DNA of 64,000 nt from Rosa chinensis. Its lineage: Eukaryota > Streptophyta > Magnoliopsida > Rosales > Rosaceae. The DNA lies in the NCBI RefSeq assembly GCF_002994745.2, contig NC_037094.1, positions 45,955,139 to 46,019,138 of the forward strand. The letters run 5' to 3'. Under the pieces are notes generated by a model that worked only from the letters and a program-made list of their open reading frames with translations, ran no database searches and was not told the DNA's origin. Position 1 is the first letter of the stretch. Each line of letters opens with the position of its first letter. Positions 37,501 through 50,429 of the stretch are shown in pieces. A program made the translations under genes and the position numbers.

Positions 37501-38328
37501 CACGCGCCACTGAATACACGAATACATCATCAATGATGATGGAGTTTCTTTCCCACATCCCATGTACACTAGTGTAATTTACAGAGATGTCTACGTTCTC
37601 AGCGATAGGTTATGACATTGAGGCGTCCCCCAATGATGTCTCTTGGACATAACCATAATCCGGAACATTCTCATGGGACGGATTTTGAGTATCGATGATC
37701 TAAGGATTTGTTTGTGCCTCATTCGCTCTCTTTCTAGGGCAAGTATCCTTCGAACCAATCGGTCTACCGCACTTCCTTGCGGGACCTGCGGCCATAGACG
37801 CCATATCATTGCCATTTTGGGCCATGGAGCCATCTCCTGGTGTCACGGAGTGGCGTTATGTCCATTATTTGGGACATCAATCCTTGCAGGCACGTTTGCA
37901 GCAAATATGTGTGATCTCGTCACTTTGGCAACATCAGAAAACGCATCAGGCAGAGTGTCTGCTACGTTCTGGAGCTCGATTATTCTTCGCACTTCAAGTT
38001 CAGACTGTGCGGTACGGGGATCGAGATGAGACATAGTGGGGACAGACCACTACAATTCCTATTGTTCCTATCGAACATATGTGTTCTTATCTCCCCCTAA
38101 CGATGGAAAGACTGTCTCATCAAAATGACAATCCACAAATCTAGCGGTAAAGAGATCGCCTGTCAAGGGTTCAAGATAGCGGACGATGGCTGGAGATTCA
38201 TATCCAACGTAAATGCCCATTCGTCGTTGTGGACCCATCTTAGTACGCTGTGGTGGCGTAATAGGCACATAAATGGCATACCCAAAAATGCGTCAGTGCG
38301 AGATATCAGGCTCGTACCCAGTCACTAG

Positions 38329-39700
38329 CTATAACGCAGAGTAAGATTGGGTTGCAGTGGGTTGTAGACGAATTAGCGTCGCTGCATGCAATATTGCATA
38401 TCCCCAAGCAGAAACAGGGAGATTGGTGCGCATAACCAATGTCCGTGCTATCATCTGTAGTCGTTTGATAGCAGCTTCTGCGAGACCATTTTGGGTATGA
38501 ACATGGGGAACTGGATGCTCTACATCAATCCCCAATGACATGCAATATTCATTGAACGTTTTCGATGTAAACTCCCCAGCATTATCAAGTCGAATTGACT
38601 TAATATGATGATCAGGGTAGTGAGCCCGTAGACGGATAATCTGGGCGAGGAGTTTAGCATAAGCAGCATTTCGAGTGGACAATAGCGCGACATGCGACCA
38701 GCATGTCGACGCATCAATCAATACCATAAAGTATTTAAAAGGTCCGCATGATGGTTAAATTGGTCCACAGATATCCCCTTGGATTCTCTGTAAGAACGGA
38801 ATGAGTATTTTATGATCCTTTGTGTAGGACGGTCTCGGTCCTAATTTCCCGAAGGAACAGGCTTTACAAAATGAGCGAGGGGCCTTAGAAGTAACCAATG
38901 AGGATTTTGGTTGGGCCTGAGCGTCTGTAGCGCTATTAGAACCAAAATGTGTGACTACATCTCCCATCATGGCATTAGAGCCATGGAAATTGGTGTATGT
39001 GGCATCATGGGCACTAGGAGGGGCAACCATGGCATCATGCTCATGGTTGGTGCCATTAATGGCATCATCACATGGGACTTGGGGGGTCCTATGGCACCCC
39101 AAGATTGCTGCAACGCCAGATGCTGCAATCGTTGCGGTCTTGCTAAGTCCATGAATCAATTTTCGATTCTTGCTTCTTCTCACTCTGAAGAATGGATGTC
39201 CATGTGAAGTCTTTAGTATACGGAGCATCATATCACGACCAGGATGCCCTAGTCGATCATGCCAAAGCCAATATGTGTCTGAATCTAAGAGATCTTCTCT
39301 TATCACATTATTGGATTCAATTGGTCGAATTGTAGTGACATAAAGTCCACTAGATTGACACATAAGCTTATCTAAGATACGCTTTCGTCCGCAATCATTA
39401 GAGGTAATGCAAAGGAACTCTTTTCCGTTCTCATTATGCGTTTCAGTGTGGAATCCGTTGGCTCTTATTTCTTTTAAACTCAATAAGGTTTGATTGGCCT
39501 TAGGAGCGTAGAAAGCTTCAGTGACTTTAACCAAGGCGCCATTTGACAATAGGAATTGGGCCATTCCATGTCCTTGAACTAAACCTGATGGCCCAGCTAT
39601 CGTAGTCACAGAGGAATATGTAGGCAACATCTCTAAGAATAATTGCCTATGTCGTAGAATGGTGTGCGTAGTCGCACTATCCGCAAGACATTGTAGTTCA
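38329..39700 (-). pseudogene. Copia protease and integrase, frame-broken
   Basis: The protease motif DSATTHTIL is encoded near 39662-39690. GAG-pre-integrase follows (LWHDRLGHPGRDMML), then an expanded low-complexity stretch, then the integrase zinc/core region (CKACSFGKLGPRPSY; DNAGEFTSKTFNEYC; HTQNGLAEAAIK). A frame break lies at about 38727-38755 inside the core. Downstream (38268-37591) are further pieces of the integrase C-terminus in different frames. Confidence 0.85.
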
Positions 39701-40079
39701 TCTATTCCTAAAAGAAAAGCTCGTAATTAAAAAGGAGTCATAAAAAAAAACACTCAACTTTTATTAATAAGCCAAACGGAATTACATCATCGTTTCTTTA
39801 ACCAAAAAGAATCTAATCCAATAAACTAGCTAATGCAAAACAATGGTATTCATCTAACTCCTTTTGGTAATTTCAATGCAAGTGTGACCAGGTGAGTAGA
39901 GAGATGTCAGTGGAGCAAAGCTCACTTAAGTACCACTTATCTCAAAACCTTCCTAGACATCACACTTACATTGAGTACGCCTCTTTGAAGAAAGACTAAT
40001 ACCATTGGTATCTACTATAATAATATGGCAATTGCCTACATCTCTTGGAAAATAAAAAGACTTAATCAAAATCGCCAGT

Positions 40080-41186
40080 TTATGGGTCTTGATCCTTATA
40101 GTCTTCCGCCCTTAGATCGAGATCGCCATCTTGATCTTCTTGTTCCATGTAGTTTGCCTCCCTTGCTTCACGATACGCCTTGTATGAGTTTGCAACTTGC
40201 TGGGATGCTTTACATGCTTTTGCCCAATGTCCAGTTGATCCACATCTGAGACAAGCATCATTATGGTCAGGTTCCCTTGATTGAGGCGCTCTTGGGAGCG
40301 TTTTGAGGACGGTTATTGCCTTTGGTGGCGTTACCACCATAACCGGAGGCTTGGCCTGTCTCTCTCATCACACATTTACCTCCACGGTTCCGTGTATGCC
40401 TATCTTGGTGGTTTCCTTTCTTTAAGGCGAGAATATGGACCAGAACGTCCAGAATTATCCCTATTCTTAGGGTTTCGCACCTTCCGTCCTCCCTTGGAGG
40501 CGCGACTATAATTAGACTCCGGAATTGACTTGGTTCCCACGGGTCTAGAGTTATAGTTCTTCACAAGTATGTTGTCGTGCTTTTCAGCTACGTTCATGAC
40601 ACCAATTAGCTCATGAAATCTTGTGATGCGTCAAGCATTGACATCAATCCTGTAGTTTTTGGCTATCATCAATGCAGAGACGGGAAAGGTAGAGAGAGTC
40701 TTCTCGATCAACATCGTATTAGTGATTTTCTGTCCACAGAATTCCATCATAGACTTGATACGAAGTGCTTCTGAATTGTAGTCAAGTACAGACTTGAAAT
40801 CACAGAAGCGGAGGCTATGCCATCTCACTTCTAAGACTGGAAGCAGGGAATCACGGACGTTGCCAAAACGCTGGTCGAGTTCTACCCATAGTTTTCTTGG
40901 GTCTTTCTCATTGAGGTACTCATTTTGGAGCACGTCATTCATGTGCCTTTGTCATGAGAATGATGGTTTTTGCTTCATTCGCCTCTCTCTTAGCTCTATT
41001 GGCTTCAAAAGCAGTAGCTTGTTGAGGAGTAAGCACGTCCTGACTTGGCTTTTGGATAGTACTCAGGATCCCATCAGCCTTAAGATGCTGGCGCACATCA
41101 CGGACCCACTTGTGGTATCCTGCGCCTGTTGTCTCTAGTGGAGCAAAGCTCAACTTGTTCAGGTTACTCATCCTAAAAAACAACAA
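40080..41186 (-). pseudogene. Copia gag, frame-broken
   Basis: Minus-strand gag-like sequence starts MSNLNKLSFAPL near 41186 and runs through four frames (41186-40935, 40942-40631, 40597-40400, 40340-40080). It includes the retrotransposon gag core (WVELDQRFGN) and ends with a zinc knuckle CLRCGSTGHWAKAC (40216-40257), which binds RNA in the particle. The frame changes show it is decayed. Confidence 0.85.
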
Positions 41187-42144
41187 GAAAATAGGGTAAG
41201 TTTTGGAGCGAAAAAAGCTACCACAAAAAAACTATAAATTTCTGAGCGTAGTAGCTTCCAAGAAATTAGGGGTTTTCTGAGCGTAGTCGCTTCCAAGAAA
41301 ATCTGATTCCAAGAGGGGTTTTGGATTAGATCGAAACAATGATGTATGTGGTCGATTGTTTTTCTTCTCAACAAACTCTAAGTTTGGAGGACTCTACAAG
41401 CTCCAAGCTTGGAGTGAGCACGAACCCCCACAGTTCAGCTTTTTGGTCTCCCCTATGAAGAAGAAAGGGGGGTAGAAGAAGGGATGTTGGAAGTCCTCGA
41501 GAAAAAGAAGAGGAAAGTAATAAAACTTCAAAAACAGGAACTTTTAGAAAAGTTTACCTTGAATAATTGCCGGAAATCTTGACCGGAAAAGTTGGCAGGA
41601 AAAATGTCGCCGGAAAGTGGCTGGAAAAAGGTTAACAGGCGTTCACCAGAGGGTTGACTAATGTTGACTGAGGTGCTGACGTGGCAGGCTGACTGGATGT
41701 TGATGTCAGTGAGCCTGCTGCTGGGCTTCCGGGCTTGGTGGATCTGTTTCTGCTTCTGGGCTTAGGACTGCTTCTGGGCCTAGGGTTTCTTCTAGGCTTG
41801 GTTAACTGAAGCAGAGGAAGAAGATACAGGTCGCCGGCGGTTCAGTGGTACTGATCTTCTGAAGGCCGGTTATGGTGTCAATCGGCCTGTTTCGGGAAGG
41901 AGGCTTCCTGTTCCTGGGTTCTGGGGCCAAGGATCTTCCGGTGGTGGAGTATGGCAGTAGTAGGAGGGGAGAAAGGCTTCGAACAGGGCAGAAAGTTTTC
42001 TGGGATTTCCGGGGGCCGGTTCTGGAGGTGGCACCACCGGTTCTGGCTTTTTGGAACTTGGATCTTCAAGGTAGGTGGCGGTGGTATCTGGAATTTGAAG
42101 GCTACGAATTTAGGGATTCAGGGTTAGGCTTCGTGCTAATAACG

Positions 42145-42362
42145 TGTTTTAGAGAATCAGAAATTGAGAGAAATTCGTTGTGTATTCTCATTAATAATAG
42201 GGGCCTCTTTATATAGAGGATTACAATGCATAGAATCTCAATCATACAAGGAAAGTAATCGTACATTGAATAGGAATCTAGATCCTTCTAATTTAACCCT
42301 ATTACCACTAGGGCAAGTAACCTAGAGTTTGTGCCAAACACAAATTAGGGTTTACTTGAACA
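42145..42362 (-). repeat. Copia 5' LTR
   Basis: 218 bp, minus-strand start at 42362. The TATA-like CTCTATATAAAGAGG near 42205-42220 marks the probable element promoter. About 950 bases of untranslated leader separate it from gag. Confidence 0.92.
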
Positions 42363-42367
42363 TACAT

Positions 42368-43536
42368 ATCTTAAACCAAACAATTAAAAACAAATGTGCA
42401 GAACTAACAACATCAATACAAAAAGCAAGAAAGCCTTGGCACATATCAAAGTGACTCCTAATCAAACTACCTCTGGTGCAGCCATTGGATATTCTTCAGG
42501 CAAAATAGTTCGAACTTGAAAACTCCTCCTGAACAAAATTTGAAAAGTAGAAATAAAGTGTGCAACTATATTTCAGACAGAAAAGGAAAACAAAGGGGGA
42601 GAAACGAAAAAAATCATAGAGTTGTGAAACTGACATCTTTAAGAACAACTCCAACTAGGAATATAAAAATGGAGTAATCAGTCTTGCTATATCAATCGGA
42701 TAAAACATCAATAAGCTGCCAATGCTCTACCATATCATCTCACACGCTTAATCTAAAAGAAAAGTGCATATCTGCTCTAGTGTAAAAAGCAACTCTCTCT
42801 ACTGTAAAAAGAGTATATCTGCTGGCATATTTACTTAGATTTGGCGACTATATAGAAAGACTACCATCATTGTTCGAGGACCTAGTTTACTCCCTGGAAT
42901 TAACACTAGTAAGTCAATGTCATACTGACAGCCAACTAACTCATAGTAAAAGATCAGTGGTACATAAACCACCAATTCTCACAGTACGAACAAGATACAA
43001 TTTTCACAAGGTGAGATATAAACCTCCCCAAGCACACAGATAATCGCTAGAAGCTCTCCAATTAGCCTGCCTATCTGAGTAGCACAAATTGCTATAACTA
43101 ATCATCGTTCCTGACTTACATACAAAAGATTTTCCATTGGTTGACAGGAAACTCTTGGCCTTGTGGTTCCTTAAATTCTCTAAAATGGCATGCAAAAAAG
43201 AAAAATCTGTCGGGAAAACATAGTTGCTAATCGGTCCAAAGACATGATAGAAGTAGATGAAGCCCAGACAGTTGATTATGCATGGACAACACATCGCACA
43301 AACTACACTGCTGCATTGTATATATGAACAGGATACTTCTTTCATACACGAGTAAAAGGAAACCCTCATAGAAAGACAACCTTCAGTGATGACCAACCAC
43401 TACAGACCTCAATGAAATGCTCCCACTTTCTAATTCACTCTCCTGAAATCCAACTTTATTAAAAAAAAATAATAATAATAATTTATGCAAAGCCCACTTT
43501 CACAGAAAAAAAATATGACAATGCAAACATCCAATA
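42368..43536. other. Unassigned intergenic DNA
   Basis: No gene or repeat end is recognised. A (TAA)n-like tract at about 43460-43480 lies near the truncated edge of the next copia. Confidence 0.55.
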
Positions 43537-45261
43537 ATGCAAATCATGATTTCCAGCAGAGCGGATTGGCCTAAATGGAAAGATGCGATCCAGGCTAAAT
43601 TAGATTCACTAGCAAAGAGACAGGTATTTGTGCCTATAACACAGACACCCCTAGATGTAAAACCTGTTGGCCATAAATGGGTCTTTGTTAGAAAGCGTAA
43701 TAAGAAAAATGAGGTGGTTAGATATAAAGCCCGCCTCGTGGCGCAACGCCCTGGAATCGACTACGAAGAAACATATTCTCTCGTAATGGACATTATAACG
43801 TTCCGCTACCTTGTCAGTTTGGTAGTTTCCGAAAAACTTGACATGCAGCTAATGGATGTGGTTATAGCATATCTCTATGGGGATCTAAATTCAGATATAT
43901 ATATATATATATATATGAAGGTTCTAGATGGACTTCAATTACCCAAATCAAGTGGCTCTAAACCACGGAGCGCGTTTTCAATAAGATTAAAACGCTCACT
44001 ATATGGATTAAAACAATTCGGACGGATGTGGTATAACCGTCTAAATGACTACTTGATTGGGAAGGGATATATTAATGATGAAATATGCCCATGCGTGTTC
44101 ATTAAAAGAACAAGTTTCAGATTTGCAATCGTAGCAGTTTATGTCGATGACATGAACCTAATTGAAACTCTAAATGAGTTCAAGGAAACTGCTAAATATT
44201 TGAAATCCGAATTTGAGATGAAAGATCTTGGGAAAACACGGTTTTGTCTCGGTTTAGAACTCGAGCACCGTAGTGATGGGATTTTGATCCATCAATCTAG
44301 ATATACTCAAAAAATTCTAAGGCGCTTTAATGAAGGTAAAGCAAAGCCTGTGAGTACTCCTATAATTGGTCGTAGTCTTGAGCCCGGAAAAGATCTGTTT
44401 CGTCCAAAGGATGAGGATGAAGAATCATTAAAGGCCGAAGTGCCCTACTTAAGTGCGATAGGTGCATTATTGTACTTAGCTCAATGCACAAGACCGGACA
44501 TCTCATTCGCAGTGAATTTGTTAGCTAGACATAGCTCTGCGCCAACACGCCGCCATTGGATTGGTGTAAAGACAATCTTTTGATACCTTAGATGTACGAT
44601 TGATATAGGCCTATTCTATTCCTACAGAGAGAAAAAGGAATGACAGAAATTTGGGATCGGACCCCAAGAGGCCAAATGCCACCGTCCAAGGGTTGGCAGC
44701 CGGCCATGTTGCCACCGCCGGTGTCTCCCTACTCCCCTCCATCAAAACGACAACGATATTTTGATGGGTTTTGCTAATGCAGGGTACCTCTCTGACTCTC
44801 ACAAAGGTCGCTCCCAAACGGGTTATGTCATTACCAAGGGAAGCACTGCGATATCTTGGAGGTCTATGAAATAGACCCTTGTTGCTACTTCCTCAAATCA
44901 TGCAGAGAGTATTGCTCTGTATGAAGCTGTGCGTGAATTAATATGGCTAAGGTCTGTAATTAGACATATTCAAGGAAGTTGTGGTTTGAAGTCTACCACA
45001 GATGAACCTACATGCATTTATGAGGATAATGCAGCTTGTATTGAGCAAATGAAGTTAGCTTTCATCAAGGGCGACAACACCAAGCATATATCGCCTAAGT
45101 TCTTTTATAATAATCAACAACAATCACTTCTAAAGATTAAAGTGAATCAAATCCGATCAGAGGATAATGTAGCGGACTTATTCACTAAGTCGTTATCTAA
45201 ATCCACCTTCGAGAAACATGTGAAGAGCATAGGATTGAGAAAGTTATCCGAACTTCCATGA
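43537..45261 (+). pseudogene. Copia RT/RNase H, damaged
   Basis: The main frame (43537-44583) starts at the RT N-terminus (ADWPKWKDAIQAKLD) and includes HKWVFVRKRNKKNEVVRYKA, KRSLYGLKQFGRMWYNRL and catalytic YVDD (44140-44151). A TGA at 44581 and a frame change to about 44790 break the link to RNase H, which continues to 45261 (SQTGYVITKGSTAISWRS, EDNVADLFTKSLSK). An (AT)11 run at 43895-43916 adds repeated tyrosine-isoleucine codons in frame. Confidence 0.88.
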
Positions 45262-45460
45262 TTGTAGCACTCATGGGGAGATATCGACATCATGGGAGTT
45301 ATGATGCCTACATGTTCGATCTCGAAGAGTGAAGGACGTGTTGTACTCTTTTTCTCCTCCTCGAGCTTGTTTTTATCTCACAGGGTTTTTCATTCGAGCA
45401 AGGTTTTTAACGAGGCAACAGATGAAGCGTCACCACCAAGTTGAGCGGCACAAGGGGGAG

Positions 45461-45666
45461 TGTTGAAGGAAAATCAGTTTTGTGTGCCTATCAAACTAGG
45501 AGTAGCAATAGGAGAGAATGTTCTAGAATTCCTAGTTCTATTCGGATTTGATTTCCTTGTAACATTAGAACATGTACTTTGTAATCCCTATATATAGGGC
45601 TCCTATTCTCAATAATGAAATACAATTCTCTCATCAATCTCTCTCGAATTCTCTCTTCCTTAAACA
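45461..45666 (+). repeat. 3' LTR of truncated copia
   Basis: 206 bp from TGTTGAAGGA to CCTTAAACA, directly after the polypurine tract. TATA-like CTATATATAGGG lies at about 45588-45599. Confidence 0.88.
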
Positions 45667-46540
45667 ATGGGATGTTTTTGTTATTTTAAAAAATTGAATA
45701 AGTTAGTTATTATTCTGAGAGTTTTTATTTCATGAACTTGATAAAGTTCCTCTATTTTCTTTCAGATTTCATCAATATTCTCAAAACCAGAGCCAAATAG
45801 GGTATACTATCCTTTAATCTTATCCAGTACTTTGATTTAGTCGATTCAAGTAACAATCAATGCTTTGTGATGTATGAGGACGCTTTGACTGTAAAAGATG
45901 GACTGATGGTTTTGTTTTTCTTTCTGGAACCTGATTTGTGGAAATGCACTGAAATTATCGATGACTACATCCTACTGTCTAATAGGTTGGTGAGCAGGAG
46001 GAATCAACTTTACCGTCTCAGGGAAAAGGCACGTACTGTCAACTCAGATGATGATTATGTGAATTTGTAAGAGGAGGCATGCGTCTTGAGAGAAAAATTT
46101 AAATGGGCACAGACTGACGCACCATACTATCGCAAGTTCACAACCAATTGCTTCGATGCCAGTTATTGCTGTAAGGAGTGTATCACAAATGAAGGTATGT
46201 CTTGGTCTCAAGTTATGCCATGGCTGGGATGGAAAACTGAAGGTCTATGTCATCCCTTCGGGACTTGATCTTGGACTTACGGGTGAAGTTGATGACATGA
46301 AGTCGTTTGTAATAGAATGGGGATTGGCTTTAGAACCTAATACATCTGCTGAGCTGTTGGAAGGGTTGATGGAGATCAGCTCCAGGGAAGCTGCGGCTGG
46401 AAGGAAGCTAGCTACAATACAGAGGGAAGCTATGCAATTACCTCATGATGATGAGCCAGGATATGCCGCATATGCAGCAGAAGCTGAAAGATTGCGAAAG
46501 CGTATTTGGGCTTATGCTTGTGGTATTAGATCTATTTGAA
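45667..46540 (+). pseudogene. Decayed unknown coding region
   Basis: Plus-strand frames at 45867-46070 and 46156-46539 have protein-like composition (LWKCTEIIDDYILLSNRLVS, RRNQLYRLREKARTV; later SREAAAGRKLATIQREAMQL and EAERLRKRIWAYACG). They are in different frames and divided by stops, although an intron between them is possible. The helical, charged sequence may be a coiled coil. I do not recognise a family. Confidence 0.3.
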
Positions 46541-46889
46541 GGGAAATGGAAAAGATGGCCTAGAAGGCTAGAACTGGTCTACAATTTTGATGTTCTTCAC
46601 AAACATAGTATGAAAACATGTTGTATAAACAAGTGTGAACTTTGGTTTCAACTTCATTGAACTCATCGCTCTAGAATGACCACTAGCACTATTTGCTTGT
46701 TTCTTCTTTGTCTCTTTGCTTGGGCCGCTGGCCCCCATTGTACCAACAAAAAAAAAAAACTTCATCGTACTCATCAAGTTGTTGGCCTCTTAATTCATAA
46801 CGTTGTACTGCTTTATGCTTCTGAATCTTTGGCTTAATACATTGAAGTTACAATGTTACACATCTTTTATCTTTTGGTTGATACTTCAT
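46541..46889. other. Unassigned spacer
   Basis: AT-rich, with a short poly-A run at about 46749. Nothing recognised. Confidence 0.5.
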
Positions 46890-47130
46890 GATACTTTTTG
46901 AAGGCCCTTTTTGATATCATCAGACAAGTAAAACATAGGTGTTATAGGTCGGCCACTATTCAAAGCTTCACGAGCACACATATCAATGAAGAAAACGAAG
47001 AACACAGTTACCAGTGATCCAACAATTGAAATAATGATCCACCAATTGAAATTCAACAAGAACAAAAGAGAATATTGCACAGCCAACAAAATCTCTGAGA
47101 GAAAAGATTGTATTGTCAAAATCAACCAAG
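46890..47130 (-). repeat. Inverted-duplicate segment, copy 1 (coding-like)
   Basis: The minus strand encodes a hydrophobic segment followed by CAREALNSGRPITPMF. A clearly similar sequence is on the plus strand at 53805-53975 (CAREVLNSGQPITPMF). Identity covers more than 150 bp with several indels. Conservation of the peptide better than of the flanks suggests an exon of a membrane protein. Gene unknown. Confidence 0.55.
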
Positions 47131-47879
47131 CCTAGAGCTACGACACGCGCTTCTCTCCAAAACCCTAGAGCTCTACTAGGGTTTGTTTGTTCCCATTTCA
47201 TCGCTACCGGAGAGAGATGGTAGTGGCTGCCATGGCCAGGCCCCTGCACCGCCACCTGGATATCCCCTCCTTCCCAACCTCACCCACTTGGCCTTATTTC
47301 CCTATCCCGAACTGTGATCTGTGAACCCTTATCCATAACCCACCCCATAAGCCTACACCCACCCTGTTCCCTTGTAGCTGATACCCAATTTGGATCTAGG
47401 GCGGCGCTAGAGATCAGACTCATCATGATGTTCTTCCCTAGTAAAGTTGTTGCTTTATTTTGGAAAATTTCTCGAACAGTGAATTTATTACCAGGTATTT
47501 GGTTGTTTGATATGTCCAACGATTTTTTCGCCGACTAGGTATGGTTCCAGGTTTGTTCTCCTCCTTCCCCATATCTCTTTAATTTCCTTTACCTCTTGAT
47601 TAGTTTTACTAGCTCCGGTTCTCGCTTTATTACTCCTACTATGAATCGTTTGCTATTCCACGTAGACCCTAACACTAATTTTATGCGACCTCTCATGACC
47701 CTAATCACATGGATAAGTGGAAATCTTTTGGGTATTCGACGGCACGCATGCCTTGATTCTCAAAATCGAAGTAGCTTTACGTGTTATAGGATACTAACTT
47801 GGCCTTTAAATTCAGTTGATCTTGTAGCATTGAGAGCATTGCCACCCTTTGTTAACCTTGTTCGCGATCTTCTTTTCTC

Positions 47880-48713
47880 ACCTCTGACAATGGCCTTCAG
47901 CCCAAATGCTCGTGCTCAAGCGAGTTCTTCCCGACCTTGTAGCCCTGTCGCTTTTGATCCCTTCCCAAGACCTCTTCAAAATGAACCTACCATTGTTACT
48001 CATATTGGTGGTACCAAAATTGTGGTTGATCAGACTGATACCACTGTGTTTGTTCCTCAGCATGCTCTTACAAGTAAGAAGCATCTAAACAGCTATGTCC
48101 TTCTTGCCAAGATATTTGGTAAGCGGGTCTCCACAAGGAAGATTATTTGTAAGTGCAACCAACACTGGCAAATCGTCAAGGTTCTGTGCGTATGTGCCAA
48201 CGTGTTTATGGTTGGTACTCCCTGGAATTCAGTTACCTCCAAGACGTTGACTTTGTCCTAGACAACAGACTGTGGTTGGTGAAAGGCAGAATCTTTCACA
48301 TTAGGGTCTGATCACCCAACTTCGATCCTCGCACTGCTAAAATTGAGACGTTGATCCTCTAGGTGAGACTTCAAAACCTTCCTTTACAATACTGGAACAA
48401 GAATCCTATCCAACCGATTACCAAAGTCTTGGGCCGCTTCATCAAGCTGGATGAGAGGACTAAGTTTAGTGAAAACTACATCTTTGCTCGTGTCTGCATG
48501 GAAATTGACCTCCGCATTCCTTTTAAAAGGACCGTCATAGTCTGCGAAGAAGATGAAGGTGACCTTCCTTTTGATCTTGTAAGTGAACCTGCAAGGCTTT
48601 TTCTCTCCTATGAAGCCATTTTCGAGGTATGCTTTGAATGTGGAAGTTATAGGCATAGGATTAGGAATTGTCCTCTGCGCCAAAAAAAAAAAAACAACAA
48701 CATTTTGTGCTAG
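47880..48713 (+). pseudogene. LINE ORF1 (DUF4283 + zinc knuckle), broken
   Basis: The region 48080-48360 encodes KIFGKRVSTRKIICKC, DNRLWLVKGRIFH and SPNFDPRTAKIETL in shifting frames, the pattern of LINE ORF1 DUF4283. The next frame (48363-48713) has RLQNLPLQYWNKNPI and the zinc knuckle CFECGSYRHRIRNC (48630-48671). ORF1 protein binds element RNA. A poly-A-rich slip at about 48681 ends the frame. Confidence 0.78.
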
Positions 48714-49489
48714 TTGACGAAGAAAAGGGTGATGATATCGTGCTTACGGATATGGAGGTGGACCCTGAAATCAAGGAGCTGGCGACTAGGAACGTGAAGG
48801 TCTACTTCCCTCAACCGGCTAAATTAGGATTCGATGCGGATCTTCAGGATATGTCCAAGGAGGAACATAACACCCCCTTCCTGCGTAAACAAGAGCAAAA
48901 AGGGCAACTACCACTACTACTAAGGAATCAAGTGACGGTTACACCAAAAAAGGGAACACTACTCTTAGCAAGAAAGCTTTAGTCAAACCTGGAATCTCGT
49001 TCAAAGATGCCACTACTGGCCAGGGCACCATTCTCATTGGCAATCAAATGCTTCTCCTGAGAATAAAATCCCACAACGGCTCTTCTAGTGAGGAGGTGGT
49101 GAGCACTTCCGATACCAATTACTCTTCTATTCTTTCTTACTTTTCCTTTAGCTCTATTATTCTAACCTCTTTGCGGATCGCTACTATCCAAAGGAGACCT
49201 ACTCTCTACTGATGGAGTTAACTATTTTTTTGCTAACTATGATGACCCCTACATGCAGTTTGAGAACTTTTGCGATGCTAGGGCTTATGACTTTATGAAA
49301 GATAGCAGTGAGAATTTGAATGAGTATGAAGTTAAGGTGATCAATGGCAAAAAGGTGATTATGCTGGCTGAGAGTGACTCTGCAATGAGCTCTGGCTCAA
49401 ATAAGGACTAGGGAGATGACTGAGGATCAGACTATGGCTGAGGCACAGGATGAGGAGGACAGCGCCTCTTCCCCCAAGATGGCCAAACC

Positions 49490-50420
49490 ATGAAAATGCT
49501 CTGTCAGAACTATCGAGGCAGCACCTGGCCTGGTTTTGTGGCACAGTGCCTCTTCTACTCTTCCTCTCTACATTTTGATGTTTTTTGCCTTCTAGATACT
49601 AGGGCATCAACTACTTTATTAAATAAATTGAGGAAGTTTCCTTATGATGATTTTATTTTAATTGTTGCCCATGGTCAATGTGGTGGTTTGATTTTATTCT
49701 GGAAGACTAGAACGGTTAAAGTTGACCTAATCAAACCCCATGATAGATACATACATTGCTTGATCACTGACATTACTACAAACAGGTCCTGGTTTTCAAC
49801 TTTTATCTATGCCTAATTTCCTAAAAAGGAAAAACATGCTGACCTCTGGTTGGAATTGTTAACCTTACAACCAGAAAATGATGAGTGCTGGTTACTAATG
49901 GGTGATTTAAACAATATTCTCACCCTAGATGAGAAGCTGGGGGGAGACCAAATGGTTACGAATCACATGCTGAATTTTTTAGACTTCCTACATAGAGCAG
50001 GCCTTATCTCTCTAGATGCTCAGGGACTTCCTTTTACTTGGACTAACAACCATAAAGATGATACTTTAATTTATGAAAGATTAGATAGAGCCTGTGTTAA
50101 TGCTAAATTCTTGATTAACTTTTCAAATATTCAGCTAGAAAATCTTCCACTTATTGGATCGGATCATGGACCCATCTATTTGACAATAAGGAATAATAAT
50201 GCAAAGAAGGGTAAAGCCTTCAAATTTAAGGCAATGTGGCTCTCCCACAAGGGTTTTAAAACCCTGGTACATCAAATTTGGAATCAAAGAAAGGAAACTT
50301 GCCTCATGTTAAACTTTCTAACTATTAGTAATCAATTTTGCCATCAGGCAAAAATTTGGAACAAAAATGTTTTTGGAATTAGGAGCCGGGGCCTTTGTGA
50401 AAGGCTTTCTCAAGACAGAT
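49490..50420 (+). pseudogene. LINE endonuclease domain with one in-frame stop
   Basis: From ATG at 49490 one frame carries the exonuclease-endonuclease-phosphatase fold: LCQNYRGS, FCLLDTRAS, GGLILFWK, LMGDLNNIL, GLPFTWTNN, YERLDRACVN and LIGSDHGPIYL. The catalytic glycine-aspartate-x-asparagine and serine-aspartate-histidine motifs are present. A TAA at 49814-49816 is the only stop in about 300 codons. The frame ends at the junction near 50420, before RT. Confidence 0.85.
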
Positions 50421-50429
50421 GGACCCGGG

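Larger units (their letters stand above)
35366..42362 (-). mobile_element. Complete copia retrotransposon, TSD TACAT
   Basis: Two LTRs bound a 6,997 bp element: 35366-35580 (215 bp) and 42145-42362 (218 bp), both TGTTCAAGTA...CTAAAACA on the minus strand. TACAT is duplicated at 35361-35365 and 42363-42367. The polypurine tract AAGGGGGAG lies beside the low-coordinate LTR (35581-35591) and a CGTTATTAGCACG primer-site-like word follows the high-coordinate one. A TATA box (CTATATAAAG) lies in the LTR. Domain order gag-protease-integrase-RT-RNase H is that of Ty1/copia. The LTRs differ by roughly ten substitutions and a small indel, so the insertion is not very recent. Confidence 0.95.
43537..45666 (+). 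mobile_element. 5'-truncated copia element
   Basis: A relative of the copia at 35366-42362 in opposite orientation. It begins within RT, reads to RNase H, then polypurine tract ACAAGGGGGAG (45450-45460) and 3' LTR. Gag, protease, integrase and 5' LTR are absent. Its LTR differs clearly from the first element's, so it is another family of the same lineage. Confidence 0.88.
47550..50420 (+). mobile_element. L1-type LINE, lacking reverse transcriptase
   Basis: Plus-strand order is ORF1 (DUF4283 and zinc knuckle) and then an APE-type endonuclease, as in plant L1 elements. The right side ends at about 50420, where repeat DNA of another family begins, so RT and poly-A tail are missing. The 5' edge is uncertain; 47130-47550 may be its leader. 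Many stops and frame changes show it is dead. Confidence 0.8.

Noticed and set aside
44605..44790. Foreign insertion in the copia RNase H region
   Set aside because: The segment leads directly into the GFANAGYLSD motif and looks like a lineage-specific linker with frame damage; no target duplication was found.
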